This document shows, piece by piece, positions 36,050-43,984 of a stretch of 64,000 nt of DNA. Source of the stretch: Nonomuraea terrae (GTDB taxonomy: Bacteria > Actinomycetota > Actinomycetes > Streptosporangiales > Streptosporangiaceae). Under the pieces are notes generated by a model. It ran no database searches, was not told the origin of the DNA, and worked only from the letters and a program-made list of their open reading frames with translations. The position numbers and the translations under genes were made by a program. The stretch covers positions 1 through 64,000 of the forward strand of contig NZ_SMKQ01000001.1 of assembly GCF_004348995.1 (NCBI RefSeq), in the 5' to 3' direction. Numbering within the stretch: position 1 is the first letter of the stretch; the number at the start of each line of letters is the position of its first letter.

Positions 36050-36838
36050 TCAGAGGGTCTTGACCTGGCCGCCGTCGAGGGTGAACTCCGCGCCGGTGGT
36101 GTTGGCTGAGCGGGCGGAAGCGAGGAACAACACCAGGTCGGCGACCTCGCCGGGCTCGGTGATCCGGCCGGTGCTGATCCCCATGCTCTGCGGCACCACC
36201 TCGTCGAGCGCCTGCTGGGCGGTGACACCGGCGCCGGCCGCGACGGCGTCCGCGAAGCCGCCCGGGGCGGTCCAGAACGGCGTGCGCACCGGGCCGGGCG
36301 CCACGGCATTGACCCGCACGCCGCGCGGTGCGAACTCCTCCGACAGGGCCTTGGTCAGGCTGGCCACCGCGGCCTTCGCCGCAGAGTAGTCGACCACCAT
36401 CGGGAACGGCAGCCGGGCGTTGATGCTGCTGATGTTGATGATCGCCCCGTGGCTGTCCAGCAGAGCGGGCAGAGCTGCCCTGCTGGTGCGAACGGCGCTG
36501 AAGAAGGTCACGTCGAACATCCGCGCCCACGCGGCGTCGTCGATGTCGAGGAAGCTTGACCGGACACCGCCGATGCCGACGTTGTTGACCAGCACGTCCA
36601 GGCGCCCGTGCGTCGACAGCGCGGCGTCGACGAGCCGCTGCGGGGTGTCCGCGTCGGTGATGTCGGCGAGCACCACGGTGACGCCACGCGCGGCCAGGGC
36701 GTCGAGCTCAGGGGTGCTCGTACGACTGCTCGCCACCACCTGCGCGCCCTCCCCGACCAGCGCCGCCGCGGTGGCGAGACCGATGCCTTTGCTCGCGCCG
36801 GTGACGATGGCGACCTTGCCCTGCAGTTCGAGATCCAT
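36050..36838 (-). CDS. SDR-family oxidoreductase
   Basis: A 262-residue classical SDR with the cofactor motif TGASKGIG, NNVGIGG, catalytic Ser in SSINARLP and YSAAK. The C-terminal end TGAEFTLDGGQVKTL is usual. The substrate is not known. ATG 36838 follows GGGAG and is preferred over 36850. It lies 51 bases downstream of a TetR gene on the same strand and has a copy of the TetR operator just before it, so it is regulated by that protein. Confidence 0.93.
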   Translation of the reverse strand: MDLELQGKVAIVTGASKGIGLATAAALVGEGAQVVASSRTSTPELDALAARGVTVVLADITDADTPQRLVDAALSTHGRLDVLVNNVGIGGVRSSFLDIDDAAWARMFDVTFFSAVRTSRAALPALLDSHGAIINISSINARLPFPMVVDYSAAKAAVASLTKALSEEFAPRGVRVNAVAPGPVRTPFWTAPGGFADAVAAGAGVTAQQALDEVVPQSMGISTGRITEPGEVADLVLFLASARSANTTGAEFTLDGGQVKTL

Positions 36839-36851
36839 GACTACTCCCAAG

Positions 36852-36870
36852 TTGTTGACTGTTTGGTTCC
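36852..36870 (-). promoter_or_regulatory. TetR operator copy before the SDR gene
   Basis: Read on the minus strand, GGAACCAAACAGTCAACAA matches the copy at 37485-37503 in 17 of 19 positions. It lies immediately before the SDR ribosome site, so a bound repressor would block transcription into that gene. Confidence 0.65.
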
Positions 36871-36889
36871 AAATTCGGGTAACGAAAAA

Positions 36890-37465
36890 TCAGTCGAGCG
36901 CGCCCAGGGCGACCTCGACGGCGTTTTCGAGGAACGCGCGATCCGCGCGGGCCTTGCCCATCACCCGCAGGCCTTGCAGGAACGTGGTGAGGAACTGGGC
37001 CAGCTCCCGTGGATTCTTGTCCGCTGCGATCTCCCCACGGGCGCGGGCCCGCTCCAGTGCTCCGGCCAGGGCCGCCTCGATCTGGCCCATCGTGCGGGAG
37101 ACCTGCCGCACCGTGTCGCGGTGCGCCGAGCGCTCCGTGGCCGCGTTGACCAGCAGGCACCCCCGCTCCGGATCGGCCAGGTCGGCCTCCACTAATTCCA
37201 GGAGCACCGCCCTGATCGCCGGACGCACCTGATCCGCCCGCTCCAGGATCTCGATCAGCCCCACCGCGTGGCGCTCGCAGTAACGGCGAAGCGCCAGCGC
37301 GTAGAGCTGCTCCTTGGAGCCGAACGCTTTGTACAGGCTGCCCCGGGCGATTCCGAGACCCTCCACGAGATCCTCCGTCGAGGTGGCCTCGAACCCCTGA
37401 CGCCAGAACAACTCCATCGCGCGATCCACCGCCGTGTCGATGTCGAACGTCCTTGGCCTGCCCAT
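36890..37465 (-). CDS. TetR-family transcriptional regulator
   Basis: A 191-residue TetR regulator with an N-terminal HTH (AVDRAMELFWRQGFEATSTE, then LGIARGSLYKAFGSKEQLY) and a helical ligand domain with AcrR/YcdC-like C-terminus including RGCLLVNAATERSAHRD. A promoter-like TTGACT, 17 bases, TAGGTT precedes it on the minus strand and overlaps the operator at 37485. It probably controls itself and the SDR gene downstream. Confidence 0.93.
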   Translation of the reverse strand: MGRPRTFDIDTAVDRAMELFWRQGFEATSTEDLVEGLGIARGSLYKAFGSKEQLYALALRRYCERHAVGLIEILERADQVRPAIRAVLLELVEADLADPERGCLLVNAATERSAHRDTVRQVSRTMGQIEAALAGALERARARGEIAADKNPRELAQFLTTFLQGLRVMGKARADRAFLENAVEVALGALD

Positions 37466-37484
37466 GCGAAGAACCTAGCAATAA

Positions 37485-37503
37485 GGAACCGATCAGTCAA
37501 CAA
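37485..37503 (+). promoter_or_regulatory. TetR operator copy overlapping its own promoter
   Basis: GGAACCGATCAGTCAACAA overlaps the -35 element TTGACT of the tetR promoter (on the minus strand). A second copy with two changes lies at 36852-36870. The central GGAACCGATC is a typical TetR half-site. Confidence 0.65.
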
Positions 37504-37554
37504 TTGCGGGCGCCCAACTGACGCAGTGGCGCCGGAACTCCCTGCCGCCGGCGG

Positions 37555-38691
37555 TCATCCGGCCATTTCGTCCGGCTCGCTCCACGCCGCTTCCGCGCAG
37601 CGGAGACGGGCTGCTTCGGCAGGTGTGGCGTCGCGGACCTCATAGCCGCCCTGCCTGTCGCGGCCCAGGACCGTCACGATGCCGGTGACCAGCACCTTTC
37701 CGCTCATGGTGTCGTGGCAGACGACGCGTCGGTCGACACCGAAGGTTTCATGAGCAGGCCGATTGGCGTAGTCCCAGCGCCAGCCTCGGTAGGTTCCGCC
37801 CGGCTGCGGCTCGTACGCATGGATGTCGGCGGTGAAGGCGCCGCCGTCCGGGCTGAGGATCTCGGCGGTGTGCAGGGACTCGGCAAGGTCCCGGACCCGC
37901 TCCTCGCGCCCCTCGGAGGCCCACTGCTCGACCGTGTCCGGCAGGCGATGCCAGTGGCCGATGATCTGCGGGTATTTCTTGACGAGCTCGGTCAGCCAGT
38001 GTGGCCATCCTTCGCGTTCGGCGAGGGCGGGCGCCTCCCGCTCCGCCATCGCCGCCTGCCACCGGTCGAAGGGCATGTCCGGCGGCAGGCCCTGGGCGGT
38101 GAGGAAGTCGGCCATGGTCATCCCCTGGCGGGCGAGCTGTTTGTGCAGGGCCGCCTGCCGGTGGCCGAGCCGTGCCACGGGCCAGTGCTCGGCGGCGGAG
38201 ACCGGCACTTCGACCGCGCGCGGCCGCCGGCCGTGCGCCCTGTCGGGACGCGCGTGCCGGGCAGGGTCGAAGACGTCCCGGAGGGGCCAGAACCTGATCA
38301 GCCATCGCTCGGGCGCGCGCTCCTCCCACGCCCGCTCGAACTCTTCCTCGAAGATGAACTCCGGCAACTCCTCACCCTGCTGAACGTGCGCGGTGACGCC
38401 GTACAGGAAGTGGGGCGGGCCGATGATCAATCGCCGGCTCGCCTCTTCAGCCACCGAACCCACGGTGACGAACCCGGTGCCGCCCTCGATGGTGGTGTCC
38501 TCGACCGGGCGCCAGGGAGCCCCGGGATCGGGCGGCGGTGCATCCCACGCCTCCAGCCGGACGGTTGCGGGGTGATCCTCGCCGTCGGGGCTTTCGAGCA
38601 CGAGATCGCCCTCGTTGCGTTCGAAGAAGACCCCCAGCTGTCCGAATTGCACCCATATCTCGTCATCGCAACCGCGTAACAACCGCGCCAT
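37555..38691 (-). CDS. Orphan protein of unknown function, 378 residues
   Basis: A large soluble protein that I cannot assign. It starts MARLLRGCDDEIWVQFGQLG, has a beta-rich first 150 residues (FVTVGSVAEEASRRLIIGPP), an Arg-rich linker at about 150-175, a helical middle part with GMTMADFLTAQGLPPDMPFD, and a C-terminal part with TADIHAYEPQPGGTYRGWRW. ATG 38691 follows AGGAGACGG. No membrane segment is seen. It is divergent from the exported protein at 38802, and the two may share a promoter region. Confidence 0.8.
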   Translation of the reverse strand: MARLLRGCDDEIWVQFGQLGVFFERNEGDLVLESPDGEDHPATVRLEAWDAPPPDPGAPWRPVEDTTIEGGTGFVTVGSVAEEASRRLIIGPPHFLYGVTAHVQQGEELPEFIFEEEFERAWEERAPERWLIRFWPLRDVFDPARHARPDRAHGRRPRAVEVPVSAAEHWPVARLGHRQAALHKQLARQGMTMADFLTAQGLPPDMPFDRWQAAMAEREAPALAEREGWPHWLTELVKKYPQIIGHWHRLPDTVEQWASEGREERVRDLAESLHTAEILSPDGGAFTADIHAYEPQPGGTYRGWRWDYANRPAHETFGVDRRVVCHDTMSGKVLVTGIVTVLGRDRQGGYEVRDATPAEAARLRCAEAAWSEPDEMAG

Positions 38692-38801
38692 GGACCCCGT
38701 CTCCTGCCGCCATCCCATTGATCAACAGGGTCGGAGCGTAGAGGACGGCGGCGACAAAAAGCTGCGGACCGCCCGACCACTGCCGGTACCTCTCCCCCCC
38801 C

Positions 38802-39686
38802 GTGTCGCCGGTGACCCTCGATAATCTCCGGATGCTGCGCTTACTCGTGACGCTCCTGGCGGTGACGCTGCTCGTCAGCGACGGCCACCTCCTCATCGGA
38901 CAACTCACCTTCGACGACCACGCCGCCCGTGCCGTCCGGACCTGGCGGACCAGCGGTGCGGCGGAGATCTGGCGCGACGGGTTCGTGCCGGTGGAGGGCC
39001 TGAGCAAGATGCCACGGGACGTCGAGATGCAGATCTCGAGTGACGAGGAGTACGGCTTCGCCGTGGCCGGCCCGCTCCCCGCGACCCCGGACGAGGCGTG
39101 GATCCGCTGGGACGACGGCTCCACCATGCGGGTCCCCGTGATCGGCGCGCGCCGGGCGCTGGTCGCGCTGTCCCCCTACGACGAGGAGGCCTCCGTCAAG
39201 GACGACCGGGCGTACAAGATGACCGCTGCCACCTTCACGACCATGCGCGTGCGGACCCTGCGTGGCATGGCTACCGTCCCGGCGTGGCGGATGTCCTTCT
39301 CGAACCTGCCGGGCGCGGTCGACCACATCGCGGTCGACCTGGCCACGGCCGGCACCGTCGAGGACGCCGTCGGCCGCCACCTGCCCGCCGACGTCACAGG
39401 TTTCGAAGTGCTCGACGAGCGCACGCTGCGGGTGAGCTACGAATACGGCGTCTGCAGCAGTCGGGACAGGCCGGCCGTCCGCCCGCGGACCGATGAGCGG
39501 CGCGACGTCGTGGTCCTCGGGATCGAGGTTCAGGAGCACATCGGCAGTCGCCTGTGCGCGGGCGTCGGCCGGTCCGGTGCGGACGTCGTCCGGCTCGGGC
39601 AGCCGCTGGGCGCCCGGGTGGTCCTGGACGCGAAGAGCCGGCTCCCCGTCTGCCTCCACTCATCGGCCCCCTGTCACGCCGGGTGA
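38802..39686 (+). CDS. Exported or membrane-anchored protein of unknown function
   Basis: A 294-residue protein with an N-terminal hydrophobic segment (LLVTLLAVTLLVSDGHLLIG) that is a signal anchor or signal peptide. The rest is extracytoplasmic, beta-rich, and has a Cys pair near the C-terminus (RLPVCLHSSAPCHAG). I do not recognise a family. The start could also be at 38832 (MLRLLVTLL), which would give a better signal peptide. It is divergent from the orphan gene at 37555. Confidence 0.7.
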   Translation: MSPVTLDNLRMLRLLVTLLAVTLLVSDGHLLIGQLTFDDHAARAVRTWRTSGAAEIWRDGFVPVEGLSKMPRDVEMQISSDEEYGFAVAGPLPATPDEAWIRWDDGSTMRVPVIGARRALVALSPYDEEASVKDDRAYKMTAATFTTMRVRTLRGMATVPAWRMSFSNLPGAVDHIAVDLATAGTVEDAVGRHLPADVTGFEVLDERTLRVSYEYGVCSSRDRPAVRPRTDERRDVVVLGIEVQEHIGSRLCAGVGRSGADVVRLGQPLGARVVLDAKSRLPVCLHSSAPCHAG

Positions 39687-39695
39687 CCGCCGAAC

Positions 39696-39929
39696 TCATG
39701 AGCCGGCGTCGTCCGGCCCGTCCGGATCGTCGGTCGCCCGACGCGCTCGCCGGCGGATGACGAGCATCCCGGCGAACCAGCCGACTCCGAACACAACAAG
39801 CCGGGCGATGAGATGGTCCGCCGTGAATCCTTCGGTGACGAGATCCGAGACCAGCAAAGCCACGAAGACGGTCGCCATCCAGGAGGTCCAGGCCTGCAGG
39901 GCCTTGTCCGCTTTCCGGCCCCCCGTCAT
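39696..39929 (-). CDS. Small two-span membrane protein
   Basis: A 77-residue protein with two hydrophobic helices (SWMATVFVALLVSDLV and LIARLVVFGVGWFAGMLVI) and an Arg-rich, then acidic C-terminal tail (RRRARRATDDPDGPDD). No family recognised. It lies tail-to-tail with the preceding exported protein, ten bases away. Confidence 0.65.
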   Translation of the reverse strand: MTGGRKADKALQAWTSWMATVFVALLVSDLVTEGFTADHLIARLVVFGVGWFAGMLVIRRRARRATDDPDGPDDAGS

Positions 39930-40039
39930 CGGAGATCAGCCACTCATGCCTCCGGCCACATCCGGGCGAGTGGATTCTAGGCGGCTGGGGTTCGGCGAGG
40001 GCGGGGGCGGTCGATGGGCGAGGGCTTCGTTGCTCGACG

Positions 40040-40384
40040 TCAGGCGTCGGCGGGGTCGCGTAGTGCCAGTGCTTCGGCGTCGGTCAGTCCCTTGCGGGCC
40101 GCGATCCTGCGCCGGGCTCGTACCTGCGCGCTTGTGCGCGGACGGTATTTCGGCTCCTGGCCACAGCCGCACGGCTCGAATCCCTCGTAGCGGAGTCCCG
40201 CTCCCAGGACGGCCGCGACGGCTGCCCACTCGCGGTCCTTGGACTTGCGTGGTGCGGCGAAGTCGTGGCCGGCGAAGAGCATGGGCCGGCGGCAGTGCGT
40301 GCAGAGGTGCTCTGCGCCGTCCCAGGGCAATTTGTGGCTCTGCCGGCAGGGAACGCACACGTAGTGGACCTTGTAGGTGACCAT
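40040..40384 (-). CDS. Small zinc-ribbon-type protein
   Basis: A 114-residue protein with two CxxC pairs, YVCVPC and HLCTHC, that form a rubredoxin-like zinc ribbon, followed by a basic region (YRPRTSAQVRARRRIAARK). A third pair, CGCG, follows at about residue 74. It may bind nucleic acid, but no function is known. The GTG at 40399 (MCTYGMV) is an alternative start; MVTYKVHYVC matches the usual beginning of such proteins. Confidence 0.7.
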   Translation of the reverse strand: MVTYKVHYVCVPCRQSHKLPWDGAEHLCTHCRRPMLFAGHDFAAPRKSKDREWAAVAAVLGAGLRYEGFEPCGCGQEPKYRPRTSAQVRARRRIAARKGLTDAEALALRDPADA

Positions 40385-40476
40385 CCCGTATGTGCACACA
40401 GGAGCAGACTACTCCCGAGGATTGTCGTCGGCCCTTGCGTGCGAGCGATCATCCCGCCCGACGTGAGGGGTGCGGG

Positions 40477-41028
40477 CTAGCGTGCCGTCAGTGCGCGGAG
40501 TTGTCGCCGCGCGTAGAAGAGTGACCCGGCCAGGAGGACCAGGCCTGACAGTACGCCGCTCGCCAACGGCACCCAGGTGACGGCCTGCGTCCACACCATG
40601 ACGAGCCCGGCCAGGCCCAGAACCGTCAGGCCGATCCCGGGGATCAGGATGCTGACCGCGCGCCAGACCGGCCAGAGCGCGACGAAGTGCACCCCGACGA
40701 TGAGGGCCGTCCAGGCGACGCCCGCCTGCGACGGCCATCCCAGCAGGCGTAACACCTGGATGCCGCCGAACAGGGCGATCGCTTCGAGGGCGACGATCAC
40801 CACGTATTTGCGGTTGAACATCCCGGGACGGGGGTCTCCGCCGGTGTCCGTGCCGCCCTTGGTCCGGCGCATGGCGACGAACCACATGACGATCACGGCC
40901 GCGAGGCCCAGGGTCGCGAGAGCGCGGAGAATCGTGCCGGCCACGGGTGGGAGCGGTGCGTTGGCGTTGACGGCCACGAAGACCATCCCGAAGACGGCGC
41001 CGATCAGCACCCCGTTCAGACGTTGCAT
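40477..41028 (-). CDS. Integral membrane protein
   Basis: A 183-residue protein with six hydrophobic segments, including GVLIGAVFGMVFVAV, LATLGLAAVIVMWFVAM, YVVIVALEAIALFGG, AWTALIVGVHFVALWP, LTVLGLAGLVMVW and GVLSGLVLLAGSLF. I do not recognise a function. ATG 41028 (MQRLNGV) is preferred over 41067 because it starts the first span correctly. The 230 bases upstream hold no gene. Confidence 0.75.
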   Translation of the reverse strand: MQRLNGVLIGAVFGMVFVAVNANAPLPPVAGTILRALATLGLAAVIVMWFVAMRRTKGGTDTGGDPRPGMFNRKYVVIVALEAIALFGGIQVLRLLGWPSQAGVAWTALIVGVHFVALWPVWRAVSILIPGIGLTVLGLAGLVMVWTQAVTWVPLASGVLSGLVLLAGSLFYARRQLRALTAR

Positions 41029-41262
41029 GATCGGGCATCGTATCGGCGGCGCCGGCGTCGAGGACACGCGCGATGCCGCGTTGTGTCCGGAGCCGGCCGT
41101 CGGGGGATCGAGTGCTTCGAGATCACTGACGAATGGCGCGAACGGTGACGTGTTACCTCGACCACGTCGGGGGTCGGACGTAACTTGGCCGCGCTATGGT
41201 GGCGAAGCATGGCATATCGGGCAATTCGCCCACGTCTGTTCGTTCTGACAAGGGAACCTCTC

Positions 41263-41700
41263 ATGTCCGATCCTCTAGACGTGCTGGTCCAGCTCCGTAG
41301 GACGTTCAACCGGCACGACCTCGACGGCCTGGCCGGATGCTTCAGTCCACGCGCCGTTCTGGTGGCGCCCGACGGCATCGGTCAGGACCGCGAGGAGGTC
41401 GCCTCCTACTACGGGCAGTTCATGGAGGCGTTCCCCGACTCGATGTGCACGCCCAAGTCGGTGACCATCTCGGGCGACACCCTCGTGGCGGAGTACACCC
41501 TGACCGGCACCCACAAAGGCCTCTACCTGGTCCCGGGCGGTGAGGTGCTGGAGCCGACGGGGCGGCCCATCGCCGTGCGCGCGTGCAGCCTGTCGGAGGT
41601 CGCGGACGGCTACATCACGTCGCACCGCATCTTCTACGACCAGCTCGAACTCGGCGCCCAGCTCGGCGGTGTGATCACCTTCGGCCGGCAACGCGTCTGA
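41263..41700 (+). CDS. NTF2-like (SnoaL/ester-cyclase-type) protein
   Basis: A 145-residue protein of the NTF2-like fold: FNRHDLDGLAGCFSPRAVLV, SYYGQFMEAFPDSM and FYDQLELGAQLG. This group includes polyketide cyclases, hydratases and binding proteins, so function cannot be fixed. ATG 41263 follows AAGGGA. It is convergent with the formate dehydrogenase gene, with a terminator between. Confidence 0.88.
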   Translation: MSDPLDVLVQLRRTFNRHDLDGLAGCFSPRAVLVAPDGIGQDREEVASYYGQFMEAFPDSMCTPKSVTISGDTLVAEYTLTGTHKGLYLVPGGEVLEPTGRPIAVRACSLSEVADGYITSHRIFYDQLELGAQLGGVITFGRQRV

Positions 41701-41703
41701 CAC

Positions 41704-41737
41704 GGGCGCGGCCTCCTGGGGACAGGCGGCCGCGCCC
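41704..41737. terminator. Bidirectional terminator
   Basis: GGGCGCGGCC and GGCCGCGCCC make a perfect 10-bp stem with a 14-base loop in the 44-base gap between two convergent genes (stops at 41700 and 41745). Confidence 0.75.
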
Positions 41738-41744
41738 GCCGCCG

Positions 41745-42908
41745 CTAGCGCGTCCGGGTGCTGTAGGAGTGGGCTCCGGTGCCGGCCAGGGCGCCGCCCT
41801 CGACGATCAGGTACTCCTCCCGGATCGGCGTGCCGTCCAGCCACGCCTCGAGGATCTCGCGGGTGCCGGCGGCGTAGCGGGCCTGCGCCGACAGGGAGGA
41901 GCCGGAGATGTGCGGGGTCATGCCGTGGTGCGGCATCGTCCGCCACGGGTGGTCGGCCGGGGCGGGCTGGGGGTACCAGACGTCGCCGGCATAGCCGGCG
42001 AGCTGCCCGCTCTCCAGGGCGCGCACGATCGCGTCGCGGTCGGCGATCCGGGCGCGGGCAGTGTTGATCAGGTACGCCCCGCGCTTCATCGTGGCGATGA
42101 GCCGGTCGTCGAACAGCCCTTCCGTCTCCGGGTGCAGCGGCGCGTTGACGGTCACCACGTCGCAGTGCGGCAGCATGGCGGCGGCGTCGGTGTGGAAGGT
42201 GAGCCCGAGCTCCTTCTCCACCTCGGCCGGAAGGCGGTGCCTGTCGGTGTAGTGCAGGTGCACGTCGAACGGCTTGAGCCGCCGGAGCACGGCGAGCCCG
42301 ATCCGGCCGGCGGCGACGGTGCCGATGTGCATGCCCTCGACGTCGTAGGAGCGGCTGACACAGTCGGCGATGTTCCAGCCGCCGTCGAGCACGGTCCGGT
42401 GCGCGGGCAGGTAGTTGCGGACCAGGGAAAGGATCATCATCACCGCGTGCTCGGCGACGCTGATGCTGTTGCAGTACGTGACCTCGGCGACCGTGACGCC
42501 GTGGGCGATGGCCGCGTCGAGGTCCACGTGGTCGGAGCCGATGCCGGCGGTGACGGCCAGCTTCAGTTTGGGGGCGCGGGCGATGCGTTCGGCGGTCAGG
42601 TACGCGGGCCAGAACGGCTGGGAGATCACCACGTCGGTGTCGGGCAGCTCGCGGTCGAAGACCGACCCGTCGCCGTCCTTGTCGGAGGTGACCACCAGCG
42701 TGTGACCGCGTTCCTCGAGGAAGCGGCGGAGCCCCAGCTCGCCGGAGACGCTGCCGAGCAGGTGCCCGGGGGTGAAGTCGATGCCCTTGGGGCTGGGCAG
42801 CGTCTGGCCGCCCGGGTAGCCGGCCAGGTCGGGCAGGCCGTCTCGCGCGTAGGCCGTCGGGTGTCCGTCGATCGGGTCGTCGTACAGCACGCACAGCACT
42901 TTCGCCAT
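41745..42908 (-). CDS. fdh: NAD-dependent (metal-free) formate dehydrogenase
   Basis: A 387-residue D-2-hydroxyacid-dehydrogenase-fold formate dehydrogenase that oxidises formate to CO2 with NAD+. The long N-terminal extension (DLAGYPGGQTLPSPKGIDFT) with the glycine-rich loop and VISQPFWPAYLT is specific to this enzyme. Substrate residues lie in TYCNSISVAEH, and the catalytic His in MTPHISGSS. The cofactor motif reads GTVAAGRIG; the first Gly of the usual GxGxxG is changed to Gly-Thr-Val-Ala-Ala-Gly, as in some family members. ATG 42908 follows GAGGAG. The LysR gene upstream is its likely regulator. Confidence 0.93.
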   Translation of the reverse strand: MAKVLCVLYDDPIDGHPTAYARDGLPDLAGYPGGQTLPSPKGIDFTPGHLLGSVSGELGLRRFLEERGHTLVVTSDKDGDGSVFDRELPDTDVVISQPFWPAYLTAERIARAPKLKLAVTAGIGSDHVDLDAAIAHGVTVAEVTYCNSISVAEHAVMMILSLVRNYLPAHRTVLDGGWNIADCVSRSYDVEGMHIGTVAAGRIGLAVLRRLKPFDVHLHYTDRHRLPAEVEKELGLTFHTDAAAMLPHCDVVTVNAPLHPETEGLFDDRLIATMKRGAYLINTARARIADRDAIVRALESGQLAGYAGDVWYPQPAPADHPWRTMPHHGMTPHISGSSLSAQARYAAGTREILEAWLDGTPIREEYLIVEGGALAGTGAHSYSTRTR

Positions 42909-42981
42909 GGTCTCTGCTCCTCGTCGTCGGGGGTTGATCACACTGTCCGCCGAGGAGTTTCCGCAGGTCAAAACGTTTGTC

Positions 42982-43007
42982 CCTATCGGGTGATAGGCGG
43001 CGTCTAT
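42982..43007. promoter_or_regulatory. LysR-type binding region before formate dehydrogenase
   Basis: Three half-sites are spaced in order: CCTATC, GGGT spacer, GATAGG (perfect inverted repeat), then seven bases and CTAT. This lies about 80 bases before the dehydrogenase start codon and overlaps the LysR stop, the right place for a LysR recognition/activation site pair. Confidence 0.55.
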
Positions 43008-43933
43008 GCCAGGTGCCGGCCGGCGAGCCGGTCGAACACCTCACGCAGGTCGAGGTCCCGGGCGATGTCCAGCATGGCTCTGGCGATCACGGACTCCGGG
43101 CCCGTGCCGGCCAGCACGAGCCCGACGCGCGGCTCGCGGGCGGGCCGCTCCAGCCGCACGACCCGCATCCCCTCGGGCACGCCGAACATGTGCAGCCACG
43201 CGTGGGCGATGACGCTCGACCAGCGCTGGGTCGCCACGTGCGCGAACAGGGCCGAGACGGTGTCGGTCTCGATCGCCGGCACGGCCACCGCCCCCGACCG
43301 CCGGAAGTTGGCGTCCAGGATGCGGCGGTTGCGCATCTGGGGGGCCAGCAGGCACAGCGGCAGCGCGGCCACCTCGGCCCAGCGGGCCACCTGCCGGTCG
43401 GCCAGCTCACCGTCGGACGGGGTGAGCAGCAGGTAGCGCTCCTCGTACAGCGGGCTGACGCGCACCTCGCCGAGGTCCTCCTCCTCGTCGTCGAGGTACG
43501 TCATCGCCATGTCGATCTCGAACTCGGCCAGCCGCCGGGCGATCTCCCGCGACGACAGCGAGGTCAGCAGCACCCGTACGTGCGGATATCGCTCGCAGAA
43601 CGGCGTGGTCAGCAGCGAGGCGGCGGTCAGCGCGGTCGGGATCGCGCCCAAGCGCAGCGTGCCGGACAGCCCTTCGCGCATTTTCGACAGGTCCTGGCGC
43701 AGGGCGTCGGCGTCGGCGAGGATGCGGTGCGCCCACAGCAGCACCCGTTCGCCCTCCGGGGTGAGCCCGGCGAACCGCTGTCCCCGCCGGACCAGCGGCA
43801 CGTCGAGCTCGCGTTCGAGCTTGCGGATGGCCGCAGACAACGACGGCTGGGAGACGTGACAGGCCGCGGCGGCGCGGGCGAAATGGCGCTCCCTGGCCAG
43901 GGCGACCAGATACTCCAACTGGCGCAACAGCAC
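43004..43933 (-). CDS. LysR-family transcriptional regulator
   Basis: A LysR regulator of about 309 residues with the N-terminal HTH (LEYLVALARERHFARAAAAC, VSQPSLSAAIRKLERELDVP) and a C-terminal effector domain of the LysR substrate-binding type. It precedes fdh on the same strand with a proper LysR-like site between, so it likely activates formate dehydrogenase, perhaps in response to formate. The GTG at 43933 (MLLRQLEYLV) is my choice; a GTG at 43969 adds 12 unusual residues. Neither has a strong ribosome site. Confidence 0.92.
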   Translation of the reverse strand: MLLRQLEYLVALARERHFARAAAACHVSQPSLSAAIRKLERELDVPLVRRGQRFAGLTPEGERVLLWAHRILADADALRQDLSKMREGLSGTLRLGAIPTALTAASLLTTPFCERYPHVRVLLTSLSSREIARRLAEFEIDMAMTYLDDEEEDLGEVRVSPLYEERYLLLTPSDGELADRQVARWAEVAALPLCLLAPQMRNRRILDANFRRSGAVAVPAIETDTVSALFAHVATQRWSSVIAHAWLHMFGVPEGMRVVRLERPAREPRVGLVLAGTGPESVIARAMLDIARDLDLREVFDRLAGRHLA

Positions 43934-43984
43934 GCCACAGGATGTCCCGGGCGTGCCCGTCCCGTCCACCCCGAGATCGCCGCA

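Noticed and set aside
41583-43436. A 617-codon plus-strand frame over formate dehydrogenase
   Set aside because: It overlaps the well-supported fdh and lysR genes in antisense and has low-complexity composition.
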